64,000 nt of DNA from Mycolicibacterium vulneris (GCF_002104765.1 NZ_NCXM01000003.1:248001-312000), one strand, 5' to 3'; shown: positions 25,733 through 34,788, counted from the first letter of the stretch. Translations and numbers: made by a program. The notes: generated by a model from the letters alone, not told the origin.

Positions 25733-26476
25733 TCAGTAGCCGATCGGGCCGTTGGGCTGCGCGAAATGCAAACGGTCAGGCTCGAAATGACCCACCACCT
25801 GCGCGTCGGACTTGACCTCTTCGGTGTAACCGAGGCCGAAGCGAACCACATACTGCTTGTACAGGATCACCAGCGGCGCGGCGGCCAGGGCGGCCTGCAT
25901 GGCGGCCGCGTTGCCGATCGCGGTGATCGTGTACGGCGGGCTGTAGGTGCGCCCGTTGAGCAAGAGGGTGTTGCCGACGCAGCGCGGCACCGAGGTCGCG
26001 ATGATCCGCTGGTCCTGCATCTGGATCGCCTCGGCGCCGGCGCTCCACAGCGCGTTGAGCACGGCCAGGATGTCTTGCTGGTGCACCACCAGATCGTCCG
26101 GGGAAGCGTCGCGGGGAAAACGGCCGTTGGCGTCGCGCTGTGCGTCCGCGAGAGTGACCACCAGGCCCGGCCCATGCACCGGGCTCATTCCCGCCTCGCC
26201 GGCGAGCTGGCCGGAGCGCCGCAGCATGGCCGCCAGCGCGGCATCGGACGACCGCCCGTGCGCGGCGTCGATCTTGCCCGCCAGCGCTTCGCGCTGCGCG
26301 CTGAGACGGTTCACCGACGACTGGGTCTCGCGGACCAGGTCCACCAGCCGCGGGGCGTCACTGCGGCGGATCTCGGCGCCCCCGGAGACGCCGTGGGTAG
26401 CGGCGAGCAGCAGACCGGCCAGCAGACACACGACCGGGACGCCCCAGCGCCATGGCGATCGGCGCGTCTGGATCAT
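25733..26476 (-). CDS. DUF881 family membrane-anchored protein, Rv0012-like
   Basis: A 247-residue protein (262 in Rv0012) with an N-terminal signal anchor at residues 10-28, a short coiled coil (about 45-75) and an extracellular DUF881 domain (GPGLVVTLADAQR, LNALWSAGAEAIQMQDQRI, YTITAIGN). DUF881 proteins are found next to division genes in many Gram-positive bacteria; function is not established. It sits between trpG and crgA and is divergent from crgA, consistent with a role at the septum or cell wall, which is inference. Confidence 0.88.
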   Translation of the reverse strand: MIQTRRSPWRWGVPVVCLLAGLLLAATHGVSGGAEIRRSDAPRLVDLVRETQSSVNRLSAQREALAGKIDAAHGRSSDAALAAMLRRSGQLAGEAGMSPVHGPGLVVTLADAQRDANGRFPRDASPDDLVVHQQDILAVLNALWSAGAEAIQMQDQRIIATSVPRCVGNTLLLNGRTYSPPYTITAIGNAAAMQAALAAAPLVILYKQYVVRFGLGYTEEVKSDAQVVGHFEPDRLHFAQPNGPIGY

Positions 26477-26605
26477 CGCCTCTCCGTTTCCTGGTCACCG
26501 CCCCAGGTGAGTTAGTCTCGTAGCCAAGCTATGGCTGCAGCTGCAGTGCTTATCGTTGCACCCCGTCCCGCTCACCGTGTCGTTGAGGTAATCCGCGAGG
26601 TAATC

Positions 26606-26887
26606 ATGCCCAAGTCCAAGGTTCGCAAGAAGAACGACTTCACCGTCGGCGCGGTCAGCCGTACCCCGGTGAAGGTCAAGGTCGGGCCCTCGAGTGTGTG
26701 GTTCGTCGCGCTGTTCATCGGTCTCATGCTGGTCGGCCTCGTCTGGCTGATGGTGTTCCAGTTGGCCGCCGTCGGGAGCCAGGCGCCGACCGCTCTCAAT
26801 TGGATGGCCCAATTGGGCCCGTGGAACTACGCGATCGCGTTCGCTTTCATGATCACCGGTTTGTTGCTCACGATGCGCTGGCACTGA
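26606..26887 (+). CDS. crgA: CrgA, cell division protein
   Basis: A 93-residue protein, identical in length to M. tuberculosis CrgA. It begins [12 protein letters not shown], has two transmembrane helices (about 30-52 and 70-90) and ends MRWH. CrgA is a small divisome protein that binds FtsZ, FtsQ, FtsI and CwsA and helps recruit septal peptidoglycan synthases. The ATG at 26606 matches the family start; a longer in-frame extension exists but is not conserved. Its partner cwsA is 1.3 kb downstream on the same strand. Confidence 0.95.
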   Translation: MPKSKVRKKNDFTVGAVSRTPVKVKVGPSSVWFVALFIGLMLVGLVWLMVFQLAAVGSQAPTALNWMAQLGPWNYAIAFAFMITGLLLTMRWH

Positions 26888-26958
26888 GCAGGACAGTCGC
26901 CGCAATGAATTCATTTTCGGCCTTATTCGTCACCGCGTCAGCAACTTTGTAACCACCC

Positions 26959-26976
26959 AATCACACGCGTGTGATT
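26959..26976. promoter_or_regulatory. Perfect 18-bp palindrome upstream of the Rv0010c-like gene
   Basis: AATCACACGCGTGTGATT is a perfect inverted repeat without spacer, located 66 bases before the ATG at 27043. It looks like an operator for a dimeric regulator (TetR, GntR or FNR/CRP-like half-site TGTGA...TCACA). The binding protein is unknown. Confidence 0.55.
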
Positions 26977-27007
26977 TATCCCCACTGTTGATAGCTGATG
27001 TGGATAA
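26976..27007. promoter_or_regulatory. Pair of inverted DnaA-box-like sequences outside oriC
   Basis: TTATCCCCA (26976-26984, plus strand) and TTATCCACA (complement of 26999-27007) are one mismatch from, and identical to, the classic DnaA box. They face each other with 14 bases between. They lie about 30 kb from oriC, between crgA and the Rv0010c-like gene, and may let DnaA control the latter's transcription or titrate DnaA. Confidence 0.45.
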
Positions 27008-27042
27008 CTGCATAGGCAGTGGTGGGAGGGGTTAAGGACCGC

Positions 27043-27468
27043 ATGCAGCAAACACAATGGCAGCCGCACACGGCGGGAATCGCAGGTTGTGGAGCCGCGG
27101 GGGTTCTGATGGCTATCGCGGCTGTGACGGTGGTCACAGACCCGCCGGGGCGCATTCTGGCGGGCGTTGCCGCGGCGGGTCTGATCTTGTTTGCCGGCGT
27201 GTCGTGGCACGCGCGTCCCAAGCTGGCAATCACGCCCGGCGGCCTGGTGCGCCGCGGCTGGTTCCGGACGCAGGTATTGCAGCATTCCGACATCAAGATC
27301 ATCCGCATCATCGAGTTCCGCCGCTACGGACGCAAAGTGCGGTTGCTCGAGGTCGAGACGGGCGATGGCGACCTGGCGTTGTTCTCCCGCTGGGACCTCG
27401 GAACCGATCCGCTGGAGGTACTCGACGCGCTCACGGCAGCGGGCTACGCGGGCCGTCAGCAAGGCTGA
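27043..27468 (+). CDS. PH-domain-like membrane protein, Rv0010c-like
   Basis: A 141-residue protein, the same length as Rv0010c. Two transmembrane helices (about 13-32 and 38-55) are followed by a bacterial PH-like domain (ITPGGLVRRGWFRTQVLQHS, then IRIIEFRRYGRKVRLLEVE and SRWDLGTDPLEVLDAL). Function is unknown. Start ATG at 27043 was set by alignment with Rv0010c. The upstream region carries an 18-bp palindrome and two DnaA-box-like sites. Confidence 0.88.
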   Translation: MQQTQWQPHTAGIAGCGAAGVLMAIAAVTVVTDPPGRILAGVAAAGLILFAGVSWHARPKLAITPGGLVRRGWFRTQVLQHSDIKIIRIIEFRRYGRKVRLLEVETGDGDLALFSRWDLGTDPLEVLDALTAAGYAGRQQG

Positions 27469-27491
27469 TCGGCCCTCGGCCTACGGCCGGC

Positions 27492-28040
27492 TCAGGAGAT
27501 GGTGATCGACTCGATGACGACCGGCTCGGTGGGACGGTCGTTGCCGTCGGTGCCCGTCGTCGAGATCGCGTCAACGACCTTCTGCGACTCGGGGTCGGTC
27601 ACCTCACCGAAGATCGTGTGGCGCCGGTTCAGGTGCGGGGTTTGGCCGACCGTGATGAAGAACTGCGAGCCGTTGGTGCCGGGGCCAGCGTTCGCCATCG
27701 CCAGCAGGTAGGGCTTGTCGAATTGCAGTTCGGGGTGGAACTCGTCCGCGAATTTGTAGCCCGGGCCGCCGCGACCGGTCCCGGTCGGGTCGCCGCCCTG
27801 GATCATGAAGCCCCGGATCACCCGGTGAAAGACCGCGCCGTCGTAGAACGGGCCGGACGAGCCTCCCGATGCGTTCTGCGTCGAGTACTCCTTGGTGCCC
27901 TGCGCCAGGCCAACGAAGTTGGCGACGGTCTTGGGCGCGTGGTTTCCGAAGAGGGCGACCTTGATGTCGCCGCGGTTGGTGTGGAGCGTCGCGGTAGCAG
28001 TCTGAAAGGGGCTGTTGGTCACGGCACCAGAGTCTGCCAC
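27492..28040 (-). CDS. ppiA: PpiA, cyclophilin-type peptidyl-prolyl cis-trans isomerase
   Basis: A 182-residue cyclophilin, the same length as M. tuberculosis PpiA. Catalytic and binding residues are conserved: [19 protein letters not shown] (active-site Arg), NGSQFFIT and [11 protein letters not shown]. It catalyses proline isomerisation in protein folding. It has no signal peptide. The GTG at 28040 matches the family N-terminus ([11 protein letters not shown]); the frame extends seven codons farther to 28061. It is divergent from cwsA over 123 bases. Confidence 0.95.
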   Translation of the reverse strand: MADSGAVTNSPFQTATATLHTNRGDIKVALFGNHAPKTVANFVGLAQGTKEYSTQNASGGSSGPFYDGAVFHRVIRGFMIQGGDPTGTGRGGPGYKFADEFHPELQFDKPYLLAMANAGPGTNGSQFFITVGQTPHLNRRHTIFGEVTDPESQKVVDAISTTGTDGNDRPTEPVVIESITIS

Positions 28041-28163
28041 TACGGGCGGGCGTTGCCGCACGCGGTGTCACCCAAGGCGGCGCCGACGTCCCTATGCTGG
28101 CAGTCTGTTCAGATAGCGGGCCGGCTTCACGCCAGCTCTACCCACGGGACAGGAAGGCGACAG

Positions 28164-28598
28164 ATGAGCGCGAAGACGGAGTCCCGGCTGACCCCGCGGC
28201 AGCGACTGGCCCGCGGCCTGACCTATTCGGCGCAGGGGCCGGTGGACGTCACCCGGGGAGTGGTCGGCCTGAGTGTCCAGTCCGCGCAGTCGACCGCCTC
28301 GAAGCTGCGTCGTCGGTATCAAGAGGGTCGGCTGGCCCGAGACCTTGCCGCGGCCCAGGAAACCCTGGCCCAGGAATTGGCCGCGGCGCAGGAAGTGGTC
28401 ACGAGCCTGCCCCAGGCGCTGCAGGATGCGCGGCGCGCGCAGCGTCGCGGCAAGCGCCCGTTGGTCTTTGCCGGCGCCGCCGTCGCGGTCCTCGCCGGGG
28501 GCGCCGTCGTGTTCACCCTCGTCCGGCGCTCCGTGCGGGCGAAGCCTCAGGACCCGCAGTCGCGTCCGCCCAGCGTCGACGTGCAGCCGCGGCCCTAG
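28164..28598 (+). CDS. cwsA: CwsA, cell wall synthesis protein
   Basis: A 144-residue protein (145 in M. tuberculosis Rv0008c). A basic N-terminus (LTPRQRLARGLTYSAQGP) leads into a heptad-like coiled coil (about 50-85: DLAAAQETLAQELAAAQEVV), one transmembrane helix (about 98-116) and a Pro-rich tail. CwsA binds CrgA and Wag31 and affects polar growth and peptidoglycan synthesis. ATG at 28164 with AGGAAGG upstream. It ends 2 bases from the convergent P450 stop, which marks the left boundary of a large accessory insertion. Confidence 0.93.
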   Translation: MSAKTESRLTPRQRLARGLTYSAQGPVDVTRGVVGLSVQSAQSTASKLRRRYQEGRLARDLAAAQETLAQELAAAQEVVTSLPQALQDARRAQRRGKRPLVFAGAAVAVLAGGAVVFTLVRRSVRAKPQDPQSRPPSVDVQPRP

Positions 28599-28600
28599 GA

Positions 28601-29815
28601 TCACCGCACAGCCAGCTGAAGCCGTTCGCGGCGCCGGACCAGGATGCTCGGCAGCCAGTCGCCGATGTCGGTCGCGTCGATCCATGAGGTGCGCTCGAGC
28701 AGCATCCGCAGCACGATGTGGGCCTCCAAGCGAGCCAGCGCGGCTCCTACGCAGAAATGCACGCCCCTGCCGAAACTCACGTGGCTCTTGGCGGCCGCGC
28801 GGTCGAGCCGGAACTCGTCCGGATCCGCAAAGTGCGTCGGGTCGCGGTTGGCGGCTCCCCACATCAGTAACAAGTGCGCGCCGGCCGGCACCTCGACCCC
28901 AGCCAGCGTGGTGTCGCGCCACACGTGGCGGTAATGACCGCGAAACGGCGACTCGAAGCGCAGCGTCTCTTCGATGAAACTGCTTAGTAATTGCGGGTTT
29001 TCGCGAAGTTGCTGCTGGATCGCGGGGCGATCGGTGAGGATCCAGGCCGCGCTGCCCAGCAGCGACGCCGTCGACTCTCCGGCGGCACTGAAGAGGGTGA
29101 GCATGATCCCGAGCGCCGGCAGCTGCGCGAGCTCACCCGACGCGCAGCGGGCTGCCAGATCGGCGATCAAACCGTCTTCTCTGTTGTCGCTTGCCTTTTC
29201 GAAGTGCTCGAGGACATAGCCGGAGAGTTCCATTGCCGCGGCCCCGGCCGCTGCGAGCTGGTCGGGTGTGACGATCCCGTCGAGCAACGTGGTGGTGGCG
29301 TAGCCGAGCCGAATGAGCCTGTCGACATCATCGTCCGGCAGACCCAGCAGCTTGCAGACCACCATCATCGGCAACCGGTTGGCTATCGCACTCATCCAGT
29401 GGATCCGGCCATCGCGCAGATTCTCGTCCCAGAGACGGTCCGCGGTCTGGGCGGCGAATTCTTCAATGATCCGAACACGTTTGGCCGACAAGTGGGGCAG
29501 CAGGATCTTCCGGTGCATCGCATGTACCGGGTCGTCCGCCGTGGCCAACGCGTGGGCAGGGCCTCCCGGTGGCCCCATGTCGAGCGGGGTGACGGAGCCG
29601 TCGTCATGGAAGACCACGGTGGCGGTGAGATTCGACGAGAAATCTTCGACGCGGTCGACTGCCTCGAGTACGGCGTCCCAACCGCACACCGCGTAGAACA
29701 CGGAATCGCCGATGCGGTGCACCGGCGCCTCGGCACGCATGCGGTCGAACAGCGGGTAGGGATCCTGGATCGCCTCGCTGCTGAAGAATTCGATCGCACT
29801 GTCCAAGACCGCCAT
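28601..29815 (-). CDS. Cytochrome P450
   Basis: A 404-residue soluble bacterial P450. The haem-thiolate motif is FGRGVHFCVG (Cys near residue 353), the ExxR pair is in IEETLRFESP, and the I-helix oxygen-activation motif reads SAAGESTASL. Substrate is unknown; mycobacterial P450s commonly oxidise lipids or sterols. No ferredoxin or reductase is adjacent. It is divergent from a TetR regulator with a 17-bp palindrome between them, so control by that regulator is likely. The pair lies next to the glycolipid cluster but need not belong to its pathway. Confidence 0.9.
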   Translation of the reverse strand: MAVLDSAIEFFSSEAIQDPYPLFDRMRAEAPVHRIGDSVFYAVCGWDAVLEAVDRVEDFSSNLTATVVFHDDGSVTPLDMGPPGGPAHALATADDPVHAMHRKILLPHLSAKRVRIIEEFAAQTADRLWDENLRDGRIHWMSAIANRLPMMVVCKLLGLPDDDVDRLIRLGYATTTLLDGIVTPDQLAAAGAAAMELSGYVLEHFEKASDNREDGLIADLAARCASGELAQLPALGIMLTLFSAAGESTASLLGSAAWILTDRPAIQQQLRENPQLLSSFIEETLRFESPFRGHYRHVWRDTTLAGVEVPAGAHLLLMWGAANRDPTHFADPDEFRLDRAAAKSHVSFGRGVHFCVGAALARLEAHIVLRMLLERTSWIDATDIGDWLPSILVRRRERLQLAVR

Positions 29816-29956
29816 GTGTTTCAGGCTCGATGCAGCTCACCGCAGCGTCAATGGGATGCCGAGAAGTTGAGGAGCCGTCGCGCCTCCGGTCGACGGGGAA
29901 CGACCGCGCGTACCCGCCGCCAGCAGCCGATTCGCGTGATGAAAACTACCGAAGAT

Positions 29957-29973
29957 TTCTCACATTGCGAGAA
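29957..29973. promoter_or_regulatory. Palindromic operator candidate between P450 and TetR genes
   Basis: TTCTCACATTGCGAGAA is an inverted repeat with arms TTCTC/GAGAA and inner CA/TG, broken only by one A-C pair and the centre base. It is 38 bases before the TetR start and is the only strong dyad in the 196-base divergent gap. TetR regulators typically bind such 15-20 bp palindromes next to their own gene. Confidence 0.6.
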
Positions 29974-30011
29974 GTATTTCCGCATCGCGCAACGTGGTGG
30001 AGCATGGGTGA

Positions 30012-30575
30012 ATGCCGCGTGACGACTGGTTGGTGGGCCGCGATCGCCGTAGCGAAGCCGCCGAACGGATCTACAACGCGGCGGCCGACCTCATCGCGCG
30101 CCAGGGATACGAAGGATTCACGATCGAGGCCTTGGCGGCCCGGGTGCACTGCTCGCCCGCAACGATCTACCGGCATGCCGGCGGCAAGGCGACCATCCGC
30201 GACGCCGTGGTCGGTATTCAAGCGGCTCGCATTGTCGACGCCACACGGCGGGCCATCAAGGACCTTCGAGGCCCCGAGCGGGTCGTGACCGCCACGATCA
30301 TGGCATTGGAACGCCTACGCTCCGATCCGCTGGCTCAGCTCATGCGGTCGATCCACGCTGCCCCGGTCAGCGATTGGGTCATCAGCTCACCCACGGTGAC
30401 CGCCTTGGCCGCCGAGATGCTGGGGCCCGACAACGACGACCCGCTGGCCGCGCAGTGGCTGATCCGCGTCTTCCTGGCACTGTGGGCCTGGCCGCTCAAA
30501 GATCCGATCGCTGAGCGCGCCTTGGTGGAACGCTTTCTCGGTTCGTCCTACACGAAGGCAGTGAAGGAAGATTAG
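30012..30575 (+). CDS. TetR-family transcriptional regulator
   Basis: A 187-residue regulator. Residues 14-60 form the TetR helix-turn-helix (AERIYNAAADLIARQGYEGF, then IEALAARVHCSPATIYRHAGGKATI); the rest is a helical ligand-binding domain ending ERFLGSSYTKAVKED. It probably represses itself and the divergent P450 through the palindrome at 29957-29973, with release by a P450 substrate or related molecule; that is inference from layout. Its 3' end is 23 bases from the convergent large regulator gene. Confidence 0.9.
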   Translation: MPRDDWLVGRDRRSEAAERIYNAAADLIARQGYEGFTIEALAARVHCSPATIYRHAGGKATIRDAVVGIQAARIVDATRRAIKDLRGPERVVTATIMALERLRSDPLAQLMRSIHAAPVSDWVISSPTVTALAAEMLGPDNDDPLAAQWLIRVFLALWAWPLKDPIAERALVERFLGSSYTKAVKED

Positions 30576-30598
30576 TCACGGGCGGCCGAAGGCTGCTT

Positions 30599-33500
30599 CT
30601 ATTGCATCGCCTCTGCCCACGCGATGTGGCCTTCGAAGCCAAGCGTTCTCGCCAGGTCGCGGTAGCGATCCCTCAAGTGTGTGTAAGCGCCGACATCGCC
30701 GCGAGCCCGCGCCAATAAGGCCCTCGCCCGCTGCAACCAGATCTCCCTTATCAGCAGGCCCTCGTCGGCCGGCGCAGCCGCCAACCGCTCGATTGCGGCC
30801 TCAGCTTCGGCGACATCACGCTCCGCCCCGCGGTCGAGCAGGGTCTCCACCAGAACACCCGTCGCCAAAATGCCCCACGACAATAATTGCCCCGCCCGAG
30901 CGAGATGGTCGACGCCCGCACGCATCTCCGCTATCGCCTGGTCCTGATCTCCACGCCGAGCCGTCTCGCGGGCCACGTACACATCAATCATCGGTATATC
31001 GCACAAGAAGTGCCCCCCGCGCAGGAACACTTCGCGGACCTCCGCCAATAACTGCTGTCCGCGATCACGTTCGGCATCCGAACGCCGGTGTACCAGCGCA
31101 AGGCCCAAGGTCAACCAGGCGACCCCCACCTGGAGGTTGTCGCCGGATCGTTCGGCAATCGCCAAGGCATCCTCGATCTCGCGCAACGTCGAATCGTGGG
31201 GCCGCAACGCGCCGGCCGGTACCGCCGCGGTGTACACGTAGCTGACGACGGTGACGTAGGACAACGAGTCGGCGCCCTGCGCCACGGCCAGGCCGCGCCG
31301 CTGGTCATCTCGCCACCCGGGAAGTCCCAGCGCGTAACGGGCGGTAGCCCGCTGCGCAAAGGCGAGCGCCAGGGGGCACCCGAAGAGGAAGTTGCCCTTC
31401 GTCGGGTCTCCTTCGGCGAGGTCAATGACTCGCTGTGACAAGCGCAGCATCTCGGACCACTCGCCACTTGCCATCTTGGCGCGGATAGGGGTGAAGGACA
31501 GCCCTACCGTCAAGGTCGGATCGCTGATGGACTCGATAAGAGCGACGGCTTCGGAAGCCAGCCGCGACGCCTCGCGCACCCTGTCCTGGAACGCGTGATT
31601 CACCACGAGTCCCGCCATCGCAATGGCCAGTGACGGCTTGTCCCCCGCGGCACTGCACAATTTCCGCAACTCTTCGAAACGGTCCCCGACGTTGCTGACA
31701 TGCAACCGCCAGGCGATGCCGCACAACATGGTGCGGGGAGCAATGCACATGGCCGCCAGGTCCGGGTTATCGGCGGTCAGTGCGTCGGCGATCCGCGTGG
31801 CACTTTCCCAACTCAGACGTGCCGCAGCGATATCGCGGTATCTCGCCCACATTGCCGCGCGCATGTGCCAGCCGTAGGCGTCGTGCAAGTCACCCGCGGC
31901 TTCCAGATGTTCGGCGATCAGCGCCGCGTTCTGGTCGCTCGATTCCGGCTCGCGGGCTTCGATGGCGGCGGCCAGACGGCGGTGCATCTGGGCGCGATCG
32001 GCTTTCAGTTGTGATTCGTAGGCCACAGCGCGAATCAGCGGGTGGCGGAACGCGAACTCGGTGCCGGGTGTGAATCGGACCTGATCGATCAGCGCAGCCT
32101 TCAGGAGTGCCTCGAGAGCAGGGGCATTGCCCACCGCGGCGAGGAGTTCCGGCGTGAAGCGCGAGCCGATCACCGCCGCGGCGTTCAGAGTCTGCTTGGC
32201 GTCGGGATCCAAACGGTCGATGCGCGCGGCGATCGTGGCCTGCAGGGTGGCCGGAACGGTGACCTCGGCCAGATCTGTGGCGCAGGTGAAACCGCCGCGG
32301 TCACCTGTGAGCACAGCACGCTCCGCAAGCTCGCGCACCATCTCCTGTGCGAAAAACGGGTTTCCGCCCGCCCGTTCGGCCACGAGCGCTTTGATCCCCG
32401 CGACCGACGAATCGGTGCCCAGCAATTCGTCAAGCAGCACCGCGGCTTCCGAATCGCTCAGCGGCGCCAGCGAGATTGTCTGTGTGCCAGGCACTTCCGC
32501 TAACGCGCCGCGATAGTCGGGACGGTAGGTGATCAGCACCATCGACGGCGTTTGGGGTATGACGGTGAGGAACTCGGCCAGCATCGACTCGCTGGCCTGA
32601 TCGATCCAATGCACATCCTCGATGACGTAGAGAACCGGTTGGGTGCGGTTCAATGACAACGAGTTGATCAATGCGCTCAACCGTCGTCGCCGTGCATCGG
32701 GATGGATTGTCGGGGGCGGTGTGTCGGGGTCACGGATACCCATCAGGTCGTAGAGCAGCAGCACATCCTCATCGGAAGCGTCGGGGACGCCGGCGCGCAC
32801 CTGTATGCGCGCTGCTTCGTCGTCGAGACCGGTTATCCGGGCGGCTTCGCGCAACAGCCCCGCTGCCACGAGAAAGGGCACGTCGCTGGTATGCGACTCG
32901 CAGAAAACCGAAGACACCACAACACCGCGACGATGGGCCATCGCGACCGCCTCATCGGTGAGTCGCGTCTTGCCGATGCCTGGCGGCCCGGCAACACAGA
33001 CGACACACCCCCGCCCGCTCATCGATCGATCCAGGAGGCCGGCGATCGTTGTCACTTCGAGCTCTCGCCCGACCAACGCGCCTTGCAAGTCGTCACTTCG
33101 CTGGGGACCGCCGGTCAGGCTGAGGAGACGGCGGGCCAGCACCGGGAAAGCTTTGCCCTTGATGCGCACCTGCTCCGTTTCGCCCAGCAGGGCGCCCGGC
33201 TGAACGAGCCGGGCGGTGGATTCGCTGAGCATCACACCACCCGGCGGTGCCACAGATTCCATCCGTTGCGCCATCCCGACTTGCGCGCCAATTGCGGTGT
33301 AGCCCAACGGTCCCGAACCGACGTCACCCGCGATGACCTGACCCGAGTTCAGTCCCACCCGCAGCTGAAGGTCCACACCGTCGCGCTGTTGGACATCGGC
33401 CGCAAGCTGCTTGATGTCTTCCTGGACACCCAAGGCCGTCAGACAGGCGCGAAGAGCGTGGTCTTCCATTGCTACGGGCGCGCCGAACACCGCCATGATC

Positions 33501-33772
33501 CCGTCGCCGGTGAACTTGTCGACCGTGCCCCCGTAGCGGTGTACCACCTTGCTGCAGCGGTCGACCAGTTCGGCCATGATTTCGCGCAGCCGCTCCGCAC
33601 CAACCGCGGCGGCGATGTCCATGGAATGCACCACGTCGGCGAACAGCACCGATACTTGCTTGTACTCCGCACGTGCGGCGGGGTCGGTAACCGGCGAGCC
33701 GCATCCGTGGCAGAACCGTGCATTCTCGAGGAACTCGGTGCCGCACGTCTGGCACGCCGCTACGGCCGTCAT
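30599..33772 (-). CDS. Large signalling protein: zinc ribbon, degenerate class III cyclase, AAA/STAND ATPase, TPR-like repeats
   Basis: 1057 residues from ATG 33772; an upstream extension to 33874 looks non-coding. Residues 7-24 hold a CxxC...CxxC zinc ribbon. Residues 38-205 are a class III nucleotide cyclase domain with metal Asp46 and Asp90 and Lys86 of KFTGDG; the usual IGD and Asn positions are Ala163 and Gly166 (TAIGAQVGMAQRM), so substrate specificity and transition-state residues are lost. Residues 230-540 are a STAND ATPase (Walker A GPPGIGKT, Walker B VLYVIEDVHWID). Residues 600-1057 are TPR-like helices. Similar architectures include Rv0891c/Rv0890c- and Rv2488c-like proteins, but there is no C-terminal LuxR domain. 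Confidence 0.85.
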   Translation of the reverse strand: MTAVAACQTCGTEFLENARFCHGCGSPVTDPAARAEYKQVSVLFADVVHSMDIAAAVGAERLREIMAELVDRCSKVVHRYGGTVDKFTGDGIMAVFGAPVAMEDHALRACLTALGVQEDIKQLAADVQQRDGVDLQLRVGLNSGQVIAGDVGSGPLGYTAIGAQVGMAQRMESVAPPGGVMLSESTARLVQPGALLGETEQVRIKGKAFPVLARRLLSLTGGPQRSDDLQGALVGRELEVTTIAGLLDRSMSGRGCVVCVAGPPGIGKTRLTDEAVAMAHRRGVVVSSVFCESHTSDVPFLVAAGLLREAARITGLDDEAARIQVRAGVPDASDEDVLLLYDLMGIRDPDTPPPTIHPDARRRRLSALINSLSLNRTQPVLYVIEDVHWIDQASESMLAEFLTVIPQTPSMVLITYRPDYRGALAEVPGTQTISLAPLSDSEAAVLLDELLGTDSSVAGIKALVAERAGGNPFFAQEMVRELAERAVLTGDRGGFTCATDLAEVTVPATLQATIAARIDRLDPDAKQTLNAAAVIGSRFTPELLAAVGNAPALEALLKAALIDQVRFTPGTEFAFRHPLIRAVAYESQLKADRAQMHRRLAAAIEAREPESSDQNAALIAEHLEAAGDLHDAYGWHMRAAMWARYRDIAAARLSWESATRIADALTADNPDLAAMCIAPRTMLCGIAWRLHVSNVGDRFEELRKLCSAAGDKPSLAIAMAGLVVNHAFQDRVREASRLASEAVALIESISDPTLTVGLSFTPIRAKMASGEWSEMLRLSQRVIDLAEGDPTKGNFLFGCPLALAFAQRATARYALGLPGWRDDQRRGLAVAQGADSLSYVTVVSYVYTAAVPAGALRPHDSTLREIEDALAIAERSGDNLQVGVAWLTLGLALVHRRSDAERDRGQQLLAEVREVFLRGGHFLCDIPMIDVYVARETARRGDQDQAIAEMRAGVDHLARAGQLLSWGILATGVLVETLLDRGAERDVAEAEAAIERLAAAPADEGLLIREIWLQRARALLARARGDVGAYTHLRDRYRDLARTLGFEGHIAWAEAMQ

Positions 33773-33902
33773 CCGACCCTCCGCCAACTGAAGACCCCAG
33801 GCGTTTGCTGGGGTATTCAAAGAATAAGCCGTTGGACACTCACCAGGGAGCCCTAGTTTCACGCGCGGTGACACCGGCCCGAAGTTTCAGGACAACCACG
33901 CC

Positions 33903-34676
33903 TCAATCCTTGGCAAAGCAGAACAACCGGTACGACGCCTCGCCGTTTTCCAGCCGGCGGTAGATCAACGACCCCCGCCCACCCGCGTAGTCATCGGCTA
34001 TGCCGCGCAACAACGCGATATTCGGTAGCCGACGAGTGATCTGGTCGAAGAACCGATTCTTCTCCAGCCCGCGCATCACCTCAGCGTTGATGGTCTGCTC
34101 CGACACCCGGCGCATCGGGACGTTGGCCAGGTCCGTCTCCCAGGCGGCGATTTCGTCGGCATAGCGGATATCGGCGTACAGAAAATGCCCTCCCGTGCGC
34201 AGCACACGCTCCACCTCGGCGAAGAACTTGGGCACGTTTTGGTAGTTGATCGCGGCTTCGACATTGATCACCGCGTCGAAGGACCGATCGGGAAAGGGCA
34301 GGCTCTCGGCATTGCCCGCCACGAAGTTCAGACCGGGCAGCTTGTGCCTCTGTTGGCAGAATTCGATGCCGACCGTGTTCAGATCCAGCCCCGTATAGCA
34401 GGCCGGGCGCAGAGTCCGCATCAGATACGAAGCCCCGCCACCATGGCCGCAACTGACCTCGAGCACCTTTTTGCCGGCGAGATCCACCTGGGTCGCCGTG
34501 CGGTGGTAGAGCTGGATAGGAAATCGATCGGGCTCGTCGGACGCCGCCAGTGGCAGGGCCATCGGCGGGCTCTCCTCGTATCCGTAGTTCAGGAACAATA
34601 CGTCGTCCCTTATGAGCAGGCGGCTGAGGAACCGGTAACCGTATTTGAACCGCAAATTCAACAGTTTCAGCAGCAT
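33903..34676 (-). CDS. SAM-dependent methyltransferase, Rv2952 (phthiotriol methyltransferase)-like
   Basis: About 257 residues. The SAM-binding motif I is [39 protein letters not shown] before it, [20 protein letters not shown], and the tail [10 protein letters not shown] closely follow Rv2952, which O-methylates phthiotriol and phenolphthiotriol, and related GPL/LOS sugar methyltransferases. Here it likely methylates a lipid diol or a sugar of the cluster's product. Start is uncertain: ATG 34676 leaves room for promoters; an upstream ATG at 34790 overlaps the start codon of the divergent FAAL gene. No ribosome binding site decides it. Confidence 0.8.
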   Translation of the reverse strand: MLLKLLNLRFKYGYRFLSRLLIRDDVLFLNYGYEESPPMALPLAASDEPDRFPIQLYHRTATQVDLAGKKVLEVSCGHGGGASYLMRTLRPACYTGLDLNTVGIEFCQQRHKLPGLNFVAGNAESLPFPDRSFDAVINVEAAINYQNVPKFFAEVERVLRTGGHFLYADIRYADEIAAWETDLANVPMRRVSEQTINAEVMRGLEKNRFFDQITRRLPNIALLRGIADDYAGGRGSLIYRRLENGEASYRLFCFAKD

Positions 34677-34775
34677 TGGGTTGCTGTTCAGCCGGTCGAT
34701 GAGGCTTTCGATGGTCGTCTGCTGGAGCCGCGCATCGTCTCTGGCGCAAAACCGGCGCAGCGGTAATCGCCGAGG

Positions 34776-34781
34776 TAGCCT
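34776..34781 (+). promoter_or_regulatory. -10 element of a probable leaderless promoter for the FAAL gene
   Basis: TAGCCT matches TANNNT and lies 7 bases before the ATG at 34789. No Shine-Dalgarno sequence precedes the ATG. If used, it falls within a possible longer 5' end of the methyltransferase gene. Confidence 0.4.
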
Positions 34782-34788
34782 GACGCCC

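Noticed and set aside
27057..28598. A 513-codon frame on the plus strand running across the Rv0010c-like gene, ppiA and cwsA
   Set aside because: Only its last 144 codons are real (cwsA). The upstream part is antisense to ppiA and out of frame with the Rv0010c-like gene.
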